The notes under the pieces: model-generated
Databases searched by the model: none
The model's input: only the letters and a program-made list of their open reading frames with translations
Told to the model about the DNA's origin: nothing
NCBI RefSeq assembly: GCF_003024515.2
Contig: NZ_PYIX02000019.1
Location: 1 to 64,000, forward strand
Source of the DNA: Acinetobacter sichuanensis
GTDB taxonomy: Bacteria; Pseudomonadota; Gammaproteobacteria; Pseudomonadales; Moraxellaceae
DNA: 64,000 nt
Direction of reading: 5' to 3'
Position numbers and translations under genes: made by a program
Part shown: piece after piece, positions 1 to 9,002 of the stretch
Numbering within the stretch: the first letter of the stretch is position 1
How the letters are laid out: each line of letters starts with the position of its first letter

Positions 1-330
1 GTTGCTCCAGATGGATTTTTCTTGATGGATATTCATTTCACAGAAGATGATGCAGTGGCAGTTTTTGCACGTGAAAAACTATGGTCTGTAAATATTCCTG
101 AAGAACCTGATTCAATACTCTTACACCCAGTGCCTTCGCAAGAAATCGGCAATCAACTTGTTGAAAGATTGAAGAAAGAAGCTGCAAAGCGATTTCCAAA
201 AGTTGGTCAATGTATTGCTGATGCTATTACTTTGGAAAATTGGAATGGTACTCAAGAAGATCATAAAAAGTATCTTCAAGAAAATAAAGAATGGTGGATT
301 GAAACTACTTTTTTAGATGAGGTGGTGTGA
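1..330 (+). CDS. Phage-type hypothetical protein, probably 5'-truncated by the window edge
   Basis: The frame is open from the first base of the window, and no convincing ribosome binding site precedes the first internal starts (TTG at 22, ATG at 25). The gene therefore probably begins upstream of the window. The visible product is about 109 residues, acidic, with no membrane segment or motif I recognise. It ends in a TGA just before the next gene, and an AGGTGG ribosome binding site for that gene lies in its last codons, so the two are translationally linked. The position beside an integrase suggests a phage accessory gene; the function is unknown. Confidence 0.6.
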   Translation, partial: VAPDGFFLMDIHFTEDDAVAVFAREKLWSVNIPEEPDSILLHPVPSQEIGNQLVERLKKEAAKRFPKVGQCIADAITLENWNGTQEDHKKYLQENKEWWIETTFLDEVV

Positions 331-331
331 T

Positions 332-1057
332 ATGGATATTCAAAAAATTAAAGAATTGGCTCTAGCAAATGGTTTCTCATTAAAAGAGCAAGCTAGTGGC
401 AACATGGATCTACACTCTTATGTGTATGAATTTGCTCAAGCGATTGAAAATGAGGTTTTGGCACAAGCTCGTAGTGTTTTTGGTCAAAAATCTACAATCC
501 AAAAAGAAAAAAAGCTTTTTAATGAATATTGGCATGAAAATAATTTACCGTTTGAAGGTGAAGAAGAATTTAAAAAGTATGCATGGCAAGCTGCCAAAGC
601 CCAAGCAATACCTAAACTTAATAAGTGCTTCAGTTACGATGGTAACAATTATGAATTTCACAACACTCTAGCTGAAGCAAAACATGAAGCTGAGCATGCT
701 ATTGAATATTTTAGAGATTGCCTTGCTGATCAACAATTAGATCCAGAATCCGATGGGAATTTTCAGCGTGTTAGTTATGGCGTTGTTTTAACTGAATCTG
801 GTTATTCAGTTGATCATGTTGTTACACAGGAAGATGTAGATAACGGCACTTACTCTTATGATGTAGGCACTGAAATTATGTCTTTGTTTTTGAATGAAAA
901 TCAGAGCGTACCTGAAGGTTTTGTTTTATTGAGTTATGAAGATGTGACTAGATTAATGAGAACTATAGATTTCTTGGGTGTAAAAGCACTTGGTGATAAA
1001 TATATAAGTTTTTCTGAAATTCATAAAATTGTTGAGGAATTGCAGGAGCAAGGTTGA
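332..1057 (+). CDS. Phage-type hypothetical protein (241 aa)
   Basis: ATG at 332 is preferred over ATG at 317 because GAGGTGG at 319-325 sits about 6 bases upstream of it. The product is soluble, acidic and Gln/Glu-rich. An early stretch (MDLHSYVYEFA, residues 25-35) resembles hypothetical proteins I associate with Acinetobacter prophages, but I cannot name a domain. The middle contains a region rich in His, Glu and Ala (residues 115-140). It is the second of three tightly packed genes upstream of the integrase, and its TGA stop overlaps the next ATG. Confidence 0.65.
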   Translation: MDIQKIKELALANGFSLKEQASGNMDLHSYVYEFAQAIENEVLAQARSVFGQKSTIQKEKKLFNEYWHENNLPFEGEEEFKKYAWQAAKAQAIPKLNKCFSYDGNNYEFHNTLAEAKHEAEHAIEYFRDCLADQQLDPESDGNFQRVSYGVVLTESGYSVDHVVTQEDVDNGTYSYDVGTEIMSLFLNENQSVPEGFVLLSYEDVTRLMRTIDFLGVKALGDKYISFSEIHKIVEELQEQG

Positions 1058-1341
1058 TGAGATTACCCAAATACGTTATCACTCTCGAGTGTGACACACC
1101 TCCGCAAGTTGTGCTTGGACAAAACATTGGTGGTGGTATTGTTAAAGAGTTGAAAGAGATTGATGTCGAACTAGTTACAGCAGCTCAACTTGCTAAAGCT
1201 TACAATCTAAGTGTTAATACAGTTCGAGATAAATTAGCGAACATTAATCAAGGCACCAAAGGTAAATTCCTTTACAATCCAAACCATGCACATACCCTAT
1301 TAACACAAAAAATCAGAAGAGGTAGACCGAGAGCTAATTAG
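1057..1341 (+). CDS. Small HTH DNA-binding protein next to integrase (excisionase-like candidate)
   Basis: This 94-residue basic protein starts at the ATG overlapping the preceding stop, with AGGAG at 1044-1048. Residues 45-66 (VTAAQLAKAYNLSVNTVRDKLA) read as a helix-turn-helix: an alanine-rich first helix, a turn, and a recognition helix. The C-terminus is Arg-rich (KIRRGRPRAN) and resembles an AT-hook (GRPR). It converges on the integrase gene with a 4-base overlap, a common place for an excisionase or small phage regulator. That role is inferred from position and the HTH, not from a recognised family. Confidence 0.6.
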   Translation: MRLPKYVITLECDTPPQVVLGQNIGGGIVKELKEIDVELVTAAQLAKAYNLSVNTVRDKLANINQGTKGKFLYNPNHAHTLLTQKIRRGRPRAN

Positions 1342-1350
1342 CTCTCGGTT
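1327..1350. terminator. Perfect palindrome shared by two convergent genes
   Basis: Arms CCGAGAGC (1327-1334) and GCTCTCGG (1341-1348) are separated by the self-complementary TAATTA, giving a perfect 22-bp palindrome. It covers both stop codons of the HTH gene (+) and the integrase gene (-). A TT run follows on the plus strand. It most likely works as a compact bidirectional terminator. Confidence 0.6.
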
Positions 1351-2357
1351 TCATTAAACATTTCTACTAAATCTTGAGCATCTGGGTTGTAATAAGTATT
1401 AATTAGTATATTGATTGTTTTATGACCCGTTATTTTCGCTAATACCTCCACGGGTAATTTTCTTACCTTAACCATTCTTGTAATTGCTTCATGTCGTGTG
1501 TCATGAAAATTAATATTATTTAAACCCGCCTCGTTTCTTACTCTAATCCATGTTCCACTTAAAGAATCTTGCTTTACAGGAACAATACTATCTTGATCTG
1601 GCGGTATAAGATCTAAAAGCCTTTTAGCCTCTTTAGACAGTGGTACATTTCGGGATTCGCCATTTTTAGTCATTGGTAGAAATATAAAGCCATTCTTTAT
1701 GTGCTCACGCTTCATTGCTAGTATTTCACCTCGCCTCATTGCAGTTTCAAGTGCAAATAACATAGCCCAACATGTATAGTGCATTACCCTAGTTGGTTTT
1801 GTGGTGGTATCCCACTTAAAAAACTTAATTAATCTTTCTTGGTCTTCAATATTTATTCTCTGACTACGCCCTTTTCCTTTGTCTGGCTTTACAACGGTTT
1901 GCCAAACATTATTCTCAATTAAAAACAATTCTTTTTGAGCGTATGTAAAGATAGAGGAAAACATCGCAAATTCTCGCAATGCCGTACTGCTTTTAATTTC
2001 TTGAATACGTTTATTTCGCCAATTAACAATGTCATTTGGCTTGATGTCATAAATTGACTTTGTTGCAAGGTTGCCAAGAATTTTATCGATATTATCTAAT
2101 TTATTTCTAATCACATATGCAGACTTTAATTTACAGCCTTTCTCTAGATAATATTTTTCACAAAGTTGTTTGAAAGGGTATATAGGTTTTATTCCTCGCT
2201 CTTCTTGAACTTTACCAGTTTTTAACTCTAATAATTTTAAAGCAGCCCATTGTTCACATTCTTTTTCAGTATCTCTTGTAGCGCTAATTCTCTTTCCATT
2301 AAACATTAATTCAATACGAAAAGAATTACCTCTTTTACGGGGTTTTGGAATTTTCAT
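1338..2357 (-). CDS. Tyrosine recombinase / phage integrase
   Basis: A 339-residue site-specific recombinase. The N-terminal arm-binding part (1-60, basic start KIPKPRKRG) is followed by a SAM-like core-binding domain (about 60-150) and the catalytic domain (165-330). The catalytic residues are visible: Arg208 in ETAMRRGEI, Lys231 in MTKNGE, His285 and Arg288 in HDTRHE, His312 in ITGHKT, and the nucleophile Tyr322 or Tyr323 in NTYYN. Nothing is missing, so it should be active. Phage-type genes lie on its left and a metabolic gene on its right, which places the element end in the gap to its right. No tRNA target is visible. Confidence 0.92.
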   Translation of the reverse strand: MKIPKPRKRGNSFRIELMFNGKRISATRDTEKECEQWAALKLLELKTGKVQEERGIKPIYPFKQLCEKYYLEKGCKLKSAYVIRNKLDNIDKILGNLATKSIYDIKPNDIVNWRNKRIQEIKSSTALREFAMFSSIFTYAQKELFLIENNVWQTVVKPDKGKGRSQRINIEDQERLIKFFKWDTTTKPTRVMHYTCWAMLFALETAMRRGEILAMKREHIKNGFIFLPMTKNGESRNVPLSKEAKRLLDLIPPDQDSIVPVKQDSLSGTWIRVRNEAGLNNINFHDTRHEAITRMVKVRKLPVEVLAKITGHKTINILINTYYNPDAQDLVEMFNETES

Positions 2358-2921
2358 TTCTGGCGTAATTTTGGCGTAATAAACTTACAGTTATTCTTAT
2401 TTTATAGTAAAAATAGGTAAAATACTCATCTTTTAGTGCAACATAAATGACAAAAAACTTGTTCTGAAAAATTAGTTACTAACATAAACTATTGATTATA
2501 TTAGTTATAATAAATTAATAAGGCTTTAATAGTAATGTTTACAGTAATTTTATCCTTAACATTGTTGATGTAATGTTCATGTATATATCTAAAGATAATT
2601 ACAGATTAAATATAAATTAATCATCATCTTGTAACACAAATGACTCCCCATTACTTTTTATTACCACACCCTGATATACACATAGATTGATGGTATTTTG
2701 AATTTTTTATCTCATTTTTTACATAGATCACATCATGATTCAATGTTATTCTTATGCATGAAATTTCATTCAATTCATTTCTTTTATGACGATTACGCCA
2801 CCTTAAGTTTTTTTACTTTTAAATCGTAAAGAACTCATCACAATCTAGTGATGTGGTGTATACACTCGTCTTTTTATATCACATCACTAGTCTATTAAAA
2901 TTCCCAAAATTAGGCTGTCTT
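2358..2921. other. Intergenic region: island end, integrase promoter and SulP leader
   Basis: This AT-rich gap holds no ORF I can support. Just upstream of the integrase start there is a tandem repeat TGGCGTAAT (2361-2369 and 2372-2380). An attachment site should lie in this gap, but its partner would be outside the window, so the core cannot be identified. The right-hand 80 bases hold a strong inverted repeat, listed separately. Confidence 0.5.
2845..2890 (+). promoter_or_regulatory. Inverted repeat in the 5' leader of the SulP gene
   Basis: Arms CTAGTGATGTG (2845-2855) and CACATCACTAG (2880-2890) are perfectly complementary over 11 bp. Inside the loop is a perfect 10-bp palindrome GTGTATACAC (2856-2865). 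The structure ends 31 bases before the ATG at 2922. It could be an operator, a terminator for the island, or a structured leader RNA; no poly-T follows, so a terminator is the least likely. Confidence 0.5.
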
Positions 2922-4379
2922 ATGTTTTCTAATGTCCGAGAACAATGGTTCTCTAACATCCGTGCAGACTTGCTTGCAGGTCTTGTTGTTGGGCTTGCCC
3001 TTATTCCTGAAGCAATCGCATTTTCAATTATTGCAGGTGTAGACCCTAAAATTGGTTTATATGCTTCTTTCTGTATCGCTGTTGTTATTTCATTTGTAGG
3101 TGGTCGCCCTGCCATGATTTCGGCTGCAACAGGGGCGATGGCATTACTCATGATCACTTTAGTTAAAGAACATGGTTTAGACTATTTATTTGCTGCAACA
3201 ATTTTAACAGGCATGATTCAAATTTTAGCTGGTTATTTAAAACTGGCTAAAGTCATGCGCTTTGTTTCTAAATCTGTAGTCATTGGCTTTGTGAATGCCT
3301 TAGCAATTTTAATTTTTATGGCACAAATGCCTGAACTTATTCATGTACATTGGCATGTTTATGCTTTGCTTGCACTGGGTTTAGTGATTATTTACTTATT
3401 TCCATATATTCCCAAGATTGGAAAATTATTTCCTTCTCCGCTTATCTGTATTCTTGTGGTCACTGCTATTGCGCTGATGTTTGGAATTGATGTTCGTACT
3501 GTCGGAGATATGGGGGCACTACCCGATACATTACCTATATTTTTAGTCCCGAATATTCCATTTAATTTTGAAACACTGATGATTATCTTACCCTACTCAG
3601 TGGCACTGGCTGCTGTGGGTTTACTTGAGTCTATGATGACAGCAACAATTGTGGATGAAATGACGGATACTTCTAGTAATAAATTTCAAGAGTGTAAAGG
3701 ACAAGGTATTGCCAATATTGCCTCTGGCTTTATGGGTGGAATGGCAGGTTGTGCAATGATCGGTCAATCTATGATTAATGTAAAATCAGGTGGACTCACA
3801 CGTTTATCAACCTTCTCAGCAGGTATATTTCTTTTAATTTTAGTTGTTTTTATCAGTGATTGGCTGAAAGTTATTCCTATGGCAGCATTAGTGGCTGTGA
3901 TGATTATGGTCTCAATCAGCACATTTGACTGGAACTCGATTAAAACATTTAGAACCAATCCAATGAGTAGTAATATCGTGATGATTACAACTGTCATGAT
4001 GGTCGTGCTAACTCATAATCTAGCATTGGGTGTATTCACAGGTGTGCTTTTATCCGCTTTGTTTTTTGTAAATAAATTAAAAAATCAAGTTCGCATTGAA
4101 TCAACTTTGGAAGGCAACAACCGACTTTATACCCTACATGGTCAAATATTTTTTGGTTCTACTGAAAGCTTTTTACACGCTTTTGATTTTAAAGATCATA
4201 GCCAAAATATTATTATTGATTTGACTCATGCACATATTTGGGATGTGAGCTCTGTTGCTATGTTAGATTCAGTCATCAATAAATTCCAGAAAAATGGAAA
4301 ATCTATCACAGTGAGAGGTTTAAATACGGCTAGTATTCAAATGATGAATCAATATAGTGTTTCTTCTATCAAAGTTTAA
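2922..4379 (+). CDS. SulP-family inorganic anion transporter
   Basis: A 485-residue inner-membrane transporter with about 11-12 hydrophobic segments. The N-terminal signature ([21 protein letters not shown], near residues 12-32) is typical of SulP sulfate/bicarbonate permeases. The cytoplasmic C-terminus (about 395-485) has the STAS fold pattern, including [23 protein letters not shown] 2922 is chosen over an upstream GTG at 2853 because the intervening bases form a strong inverted repeat and the family start is close to MFSNVREQW. The substrate (sulfate, bicarbonate or another anion) cannot be told. It stands alone, convergent with the downstream operon. Confidence 0.88.
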   Translation: MFSNVREQWFSNIRADLLAGLVVGLALIPEAIAFSIIAGVDPKIGLYASFCIAVVISFVGGRPAMISAATGAMALLMITLVKEHGLDYLFAATILTGMIQILAGYLKLAKVMRFVSKSVVIGFVNALAILIFMAQMPELIHVHWHVYALLALGLVIIYLFPYIPKIGKLFPSPLICILVVTAIALMFGIDVRTVGDMGALPDTLPIFLVPNIPFNFETLMIILPYSVALAAVGLLESMMTATIVDEMTDTSSNKFQECKGQGIANIASGFMGGMAGCAMIGQSMINVKSGGLTRLSTFSAGIFLLILVVFISDWLKVIPMAALVAVMIMVSISTFDWNSIKTFRTNPMSSNIVMITTVMMVVLTHNLALGVFTGVLLSALFFVNKLKNQVRIESTLEGNNRLYTLHGQIFFGSTESFLHAFDFKDHSQNIIIDLTHAHIWDVSSVAMLDSVINKFQKNGKSITVRGLNTASIQMMNQYSVSSIKV

Positions 4380-4449
4380 AAATAAACAGCAAAAATCCTT
4401 CAGATCAACTCAATTGTATTTATTTTTCTGTCATTCATCGTAAAAATAA

Positions 4450-4477
4450 GAACCCCTAAAAACACAGGGGGTCATTC
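4450..4477. terminator. Weak hairpin between convergent genes
   Basis: ACCCC and GGGGGT flank a loop of about ten A-rich bases between the SulP stop and the convergent DUF2783 gene. The stem is short and there is no clean T-run, so this is a weak terminator candidate. Confidence 0.3.
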
Positions 4478-4532
4478 TACTTAATATTAAAAATCTATTT
4501 TTTTAACATCATATAAAGGTAGAAATATTCAG

Positions 4533-4718
4533 TTAATTTTCAAAAATTTTAGCTTGATTAATTAACTGTAAAAAAGTTGCTCCATCTTGAATTTGATTCG
4601 CACTTAATAAAGCCAATTTAACTAAAAATAGCTCTCTCTTCTCCGCTGGAATTGCATCAATACTTTCAGCTAAATAATCATATACTTTTTCTAAATCCTG
4701 AATTGAAATTGTACTCAT
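4533..4718 (-). CDS. mhaB: DUF2783 small protein, MhaB-like coupling subunit of 3-hydroxyphenylacetate hydroxylase
   Basis: A 61-residue acidic helical protein (SIQDLEKVYDYLAESID, then KRELFLVKLALL) of the DUF2783 type. Such proteins sit directly downstream of MhpA-like flavin hydroxylases. Its ATG overlaps the stop of the hydroxylase gene by 4 bases, so the two are translationally coupled. In Pseudomonas putida U, 3-hydroxyphenylacetate 6-hydroxylase is reported as a large flavoprotein (MhaA, about 63 kDa) plus a very small partner (MhaB, about 6 kDa); the sizes and order here match. The function is inferred from that precedent. Confidence 0.75.
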   Translation of the reverse strand: MSTISIQDLEKVYDYLAESIDAIPAEKRELFLVKLALLSANQIQDGATFLQLINQAKIFEN

Positions 4719-6424
4719 GCCACCGCTCCTTGTGTAAATAAAGTATATTGATTAAATGTTTCAGTGATTGCCTGTTTACGATACTCTAACCAACGACCAT
4801 TAATATGATGATCAGGGCGAACCAAATAAATCGTATTAATATCAGAAAATAATCGTTCAGTTAAAACATCTGCTGTAATACTCAGACAATGATCTACACC
4901 TTTTACATAGACATCATCCAACATTAAAGCAATGATTTGTATTGGAATACCGTGTTCTTTTAAGCGATTTACCTCATTGACTAAATCTACGTTTAGTTGT
5001 CCATTTTGTGTGAAAGTTACAACAGAAAACCGTGCAGACAAATGATCATATAAGAATGAACCATCATCAAATTTTATATTTGGAATCAATGCACCATTTT
5101 CCATCAATTCATTCATTTTTGTATTATCATCAAATTGGCTATTCAATAGCGAATGACTATATGCATGTGGACGAGAAGTACGCCAATGATATAAAGGACG
5201 TACAAATTCATGTTCAAGTGATAACGATAAAACTGCATTACGAAGTAAGCGGAAGCCCTCTGTCGGTGGTGCCATGAAACGAGTTGACTTTCCTGCCTCA
5301 GCAATAATTTCACGTACAGCACTGATACGATCAAAAGAATAGCTTTCTAGTAGTTTTTCTGGTGCCCAGCCTTGAACAACTGCTGCTAATTTCCACGATA
5401 AATCTTGAGCATCTTGAAAGCCTGTATTGGCTCCACGTACACCAAAAATCGGTAATAAATGTGCGGCATCTCCAACAAACATAATACGATTATGAACATA
5501 ATGGTCTAGGGTTAAAGCACGTGCAGAATATACTGTACTCCAGTCCATTTCCCATTCTAAATGATCCATTCCAATCATTTTTAACTGGTCATTGACCGCT
5601 TTATGTAAATTTTCTGCTTTCAAAGCTTCTTCTGGTGTAATCATTGGATCTAACTGATAATCGAAACGCCAAATATGATCTGGCTCACGATGCATAAGAA
5701 TAGTATTTCCTGGATTCCAATCTGGAGAGAAAAAGGCTAAGCGTTCTGTTGGATAATCCAAATGGATACGAATATCTGCAATGACAAAACGCCCTTCATA
5801 ACTCGCACCTTGCATTCGTAATTTCATACGCTCCCGAATCGGTGAACGTCCTCCATCTGCAGCAATAAGCCATTGGGTGCTATGTTGATATTCACCTTCT
5901 GGTGTATGGATAGTCAGCGTTACTATATTTTCATCTTGTTGATGATCAACGACTTTATTCCCCCAACGTAGTTCAATGTTGGGTTGTTCTTGGATGGTTT
6001 CTAATAAGTAATTTTCCAACCAATTCTGCTGTAAATTATTGAGTGGCGCAAATTGATCGTGCTCACTAACAGGCGATTCCATACGGAATGCAACTTGACC
6101 CTTATAGATCGAATTACCATGTGTCCACGGCAAAGCACGACTCATAATACGCTTTGCTGCCCCAGCATTTTGTAAAATTTCCATTGAGCGTTTGGTATAA
6201 ACAAGTGCTCGACTACCTTCTGATAATTGTAATTCGGAAGACAGCAATATTACCTTGATTCCTTGCTTTGCAAGTAGTAATGCTGTTGTCATACCAATCG
6301 GTCCAGCACCTACCACAGTAACCGTTTTTTCTTCTGTTACAATATCTTGAGTAGAATGAAAGTGTGGATAAACTTGATAATCATAATAAAGAGACTGTCT
6401 TGGTGTAGTCGTTGGAAAATGCAT
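4715..6424 (-). CDS. mhaA: FAD-dependent aromatic hydroxylase, MhaA-like (3-hydroxyphenylacetate 6-hydroxylase)
   Basis: A 569-residue class A flavoprotein monooxygenase. The FAD dinucleotide fold is at about 36-65 (VTVVGAGPIGMTTALLLAKQG), the DG motif is near 190 (AADGGRSPIRERM), and the GD motif is near 320 (FVGDAAHLLPIFGVRGANTG). A thioredoxin-like C-terminal domain follows, as in MhpA and phenol hydroxylases. AGGAG lies 6 bases before the ATG. It is cotranscribed with the DUF2783 gene and probably with the upstream permease and IclR genes, and it is divergent from homogentisate lower-pathway genes. That context favours 3-hydroxyphenylacetate -> homogentisate. A 3-hydroxyphenylpropionate or other phenolic substrate remains possible. 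Confidence 0.8.
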   Translation of the reverse strand: MHFPTTTPRQSLYYDYQVYPHFHSTQDIVTEEKTVTVVGAGPIGMTTALLLAKQGIKVILLSSELQLSEGSRALVYTKRSMEILQNAGAAKRIMSRALPWTHGNSIYKGQVAFRMESPVSEHDQFAPLNNLQQNWLENYLLETIQEQPNIELRWGNKVVDHQQDENIVTLTIHTPEGEYQHSTQWLIAADGGRSPIRERMKLRMQGASYEGRFVIADIRIHLDYPTERLAFFSPDWNPGNTILMHREPDHIWRFDYQLDPMITPEEALKAENLHKAVNDQLKMIGMDHLEWEMDWSTVYSARALTLDHYVHNRIMFVGDAAHLLPIFGVRGANTGFQDAQDLSWKLAAVVQGWAPEKLLESYSFDRISAVREIIAEAGKSTRFMAPPTEGFRLLRNAVLSLSLEHEFVRPLYHWRTSRPHAYSHSLLNSQFDDNTKMNELMENGALIPNIKFDDGSFLYDHLSARFSVVTFTQNGQLNVDLVNEVNRLKEHGIPIQIIALMLDDVYVKGVDHCLSITADVLTERLFSDINTIYLVRPDHHINGRWLEYRKQAITETFNQYTLFTQGAVA

Positions 6425-6453
6425 ATTAGACTCCTTGTCATATAAATAATAAA

Positions 6454-7782
6454 TTAAGATTTTGCTTCTGATGCTATTGCGATTGTGTTCGCATTACCTG
6501 TCATAGATAAATAAGATGTTTTATGAATTGGTGTACGATACTTTTGACTACCATGCAGACCATAAGCATATAAACCCAATAAAAGCACAGTAAATATCGA
6601 ACAAATGATCCAAACGAAAGTAAATGAATGTGTTGCTGTTGCAATCATGGAAATAGCAGGAACTCCAAGGGCTATACCTAAAGTTTGAAAGCGTAAACAA
6701 ATCCCATAAACTTCCCCATAATGATTGGGTCCATAGGTTTTAGAGGCAATCACAGCAGGAGTAACGGTACCAATACAATTACCGATTCCCCAAAACATTA
6801 CCCCCATTAAACCAAGTCCCCACATTTGAGATGAAGTCGTGAACATGAAAGGGATACAGGTTAAAAGTACAGATACGGCAACAGCACTCGTCGTGACTAA
6901 ACAACCAAATTTGTCATATAACCAACCTAAAATAATTTTGGCAAAAATCATAATGCCTAAACTAATCACCAAAAAACTGGCAGCTTGTTGCATACCAAAA
7001 GTATTTTGTAAATACACAGGAAGTTGAAGTACGATTCCACCACCAACAAAACCCACTAAAAATTGTGCAGCCAACATAGACCAGAAGAAAGGCTTTTTCT
7101 TCAATATCTTAGGGTCTATATCAACCAAAGTTAGTTTTGACTTAGATGAGACTTCAAGCTTTGAATGAGTCAAATCAGCACCTAATGCCTTTAAGCCCAT
7201 GCTTTCTGGAGAGTCTTTAATCAATATACTAATCAGTAAGACACCACCTACAAACATCATGGCAGCGACAGTTTGATAAGCAAAAGTAAAACCAAAATAC
7301 TGAATACAATAAGTAATATATTTACTTAACAACATCCCAAAGAATGCACTTCCAGAAAGTGCAATACTCATTGCTAGACCTTTTTTCTCAATAAACCAAC
7401 GATTTACAAGAATATTCGGTGGAATAAAAGTTAAACCTGTAGAAAAAAAGCCAAATAAAGCTGCTACAACATATAAAGCAACCACATGTGTAACCATGGA
7501 AAATGCCGCATAACTGAGACAAAATCCTGTTAAAAAAATCAATAAAGCTTTTTTTGTATGTTGCTGTAAAATTTTTCCAACTTTTGGTGAAAATAACATC
7601 ACAGTGATATTAATAATGGTTGAACACAAAGCAAATTGTGTTGCACTCAAACCCACTTCTTTGGTGAAAGCATTTAAATAAATATTAAATGTTGTAATCG
7701 TCAATGCTAATGCTGAACCAGAAACTGCCATTAAAGCAATTACAATCCACCAGCCATAAAAAATTTTTGTCGATTCCTTCAT
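6454..7782 (-). CDS. MFS permease of the hydroxylase operon
   Basis: A 442-residue major facilitator protein with 12 predicted membrane segments. The N-terminus (FYGWWIVIALMAV) is typical of the MCT/oxalate-formate antiporter branch rather than the AAHS aromatic-acid branch. A long cytoplasmic loop separates the two halves (about 195-230). AGGGA lies 7 bases before the ATG. It lies between the IclR gene and the hydroxylase on the same strand (29 bp from mhaA), so it probably imports the aromatic acid that the hydroxylase uses. Confidence 0.8.
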   Translation of the reverse strand: MKESTKIFYGWWIVIALMAVSGSALALTITTFNIYLNAFTKEVGLSATQFALCSTIINITVMLFSPKVGKILQQHTKKALLIFLTGFCLSYAAFSMVTHVVALYVVAALFGFFSTGLTFIPPNILVNRWFIEKKGLAMSIALSGSAFFGMLLSKYITYCIQYFGFTFAYQTVAAMMFVGGVLLISILIKDSPESMGLKALGADLTHSKLEVSSKSKLTLVDIDPKILKKKPFFWSMLAAQFLVGFVGGGIVLQLPVYLQNTFGMQQAASFLVISLGIMIFAKIILGWLYDKFGCLVTTSAVAVSVLLTCIPFMFTTSSQMWGLGLMGVMFWGIGNCIGTVTPAVIASKTYGPNHYGEVYGICLRFQTLGIALGVPAISMIATATHSFTFVWIICSIFTVLLLGLYAYGLHGSQKYRTPIHKTSYLSMTGNANTIAIASEAKS

Positions 7783-7838
7783 TGTGCTTTCCCTAGTTTC
7801 TAAACTTTAAACTCAAGGAGAAAGCACATCTCGCTCCT

Positions 7839-8618
7839 TTATCCTTGAGTAATATATTTTGTTAAAGCTTCTGCTGTTCCTTTTAAAGCCTTAATTTTTT
7901 CATGTTCAAAATCGATAGGTAATTGTGCTTCACTACCTAAAGCCGCGATACAAAATTCAATTTCATTGTGAATATTAAAAATTGGGACACAAATCGCATT
8001 TATACCTACCAACATATCGCCCGAAACAGTCGCAGCACCTAAACTGATAATGTTCTGTTTCATTTTTTGAAACTCAATCCAATTACGAGGATAAACTTCC
8101 TGTTTCTGTGACTGTTTTTCTTGCCATTCTTTTTCTAGCAATGGTTTAACAATGCCCTCCGCCATAAATGCAGCATAGGTACGACCAGTTGCAGAATTTA
8201 ATAATGGCATCATTGAACCAACTCGTGTAATGACAGAAACGGGCTGATTTGGCTCAATCCATTGCACAATCAATGGTCCTTGCGGTGTCCATTTACTAAT
8301 CTGCAAACCACACTCAATTTTACGATGTAGCTCATAAATCATCGGTTGGGCAGCCTGAATAATGTCTGTTCTCTGAATACAACTCAGTCCCAAATGCCAA
8401 GCTTGATCGCCAAGTGCATATCGTCCGTTATCTAGTTGTTTGGCATAGCCCATACGAACCAAACTCACAACATAGCGATGAACTTTTGCAGGATGCATTG
8501 ATAATGTTTCCGCAAGCTCTTTGAGCATCATAGGCATACGCTGTGCAATTAATGCATCAAGTACCACCAACCCAACTTCTAAGGATTGCACGCCACCTTG
8601 TGCTTTTTCTTCAGACAT
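7839..8618 (-). CDS. IclR-family transcriptional regulator
   Basis: A 259-residue regulator. The N-terminal winged HTH (about 10-70: LEVGLVVLDALIAQRMPMML, then HPAKVHRYVVSLVRMG) precedes the IclR effector-binding GAF-like domain (about 85-255). It is the first gene of the minus-strand hydroxylase operon and faces the fumarylacetoacetase operon across 384 bp. This is the classic arrangement for a local regulator of both transcripts. The effector is probably the aromatic acid or homogentisate (inferred). Confidence 0.85.
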   Translation of the reverse strand: MSEEKAQGGVQSLEVGLVVLDALIAQRMPMMLKELAETLSMHPAKVHRYVVSLVRMGYAKQLDNGRYALGDQAWHLGLSCIQRTDIIQAAQPMIYELHRKIECGLQISKWTPQGPLIVQWIEPNQPVSVITRVGSMMPLLNSATGRTYAAFMAEGIVKPLLEKEWQEKQSQKQEVYPRNWIEFQKMKQNIISLGAATVSGDMLVGINAICVPIFNIHNEIEFCIAALGSEAQLPIDFEHEKIKALKGTAEALTKYITQG

Positions 8619-9002
8619 TTGTCTTTTACTCCCACTTTAATGACCAGCATTCTACTCGAAGCCTGCTGATTTCAAAGTGATAAAACACAAGAAATTATCA
8701 TGATTAACGTTAAAGCAACTCCTATTTTCAGCATCTCAATATTAAAAATTACGAATAACGTAATTAAATTGTGTATTGCGTAATTTGTGAAAATGAGTAT
8801 GATAGGATTAATCGCAAAAATCAAGACTCCTGAAGCATTTGATCAAAAAAATACGAATCGAATTTAAAACCATGATTTAAAAGATTTTTATTTTTTTAAC
8901 CATACAATCTCACTCAGTAGCTTGATAAATAAATGCGTTTTTAATACTCAAAAGTAAGCGTACATCAAGTGGATTACTTCATTTTTAGACAAGGACATGC
9001 AA
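8619..9002. promoter_or_regulatory. Divergent promoter region between IclR and fumarylacetoacetase operons, with candidate operator
   Basis: No gene is visible. At 8748-8764 there is an inverted repeat ATTACG-AATAA-CGTAAT (6-bp arms, 5-bp gap). A second imperfect CGTAAT half-site follows at about 8779-8784 (TTGCGTAAT). Size and symmetry suit an IclR dimer site between the two divergent operons. Promoter elements are too AT-rich to place reliably. Confidence 0.45.

Noticed and set aside
2853..2921. N-terminal extension of the SulP protein from a GTG
   Set aside because: It lies inside a perfect inverted repeat, adds an atypical peptide and lacks a ribosome binding site; ATG 2922 matches the family start.
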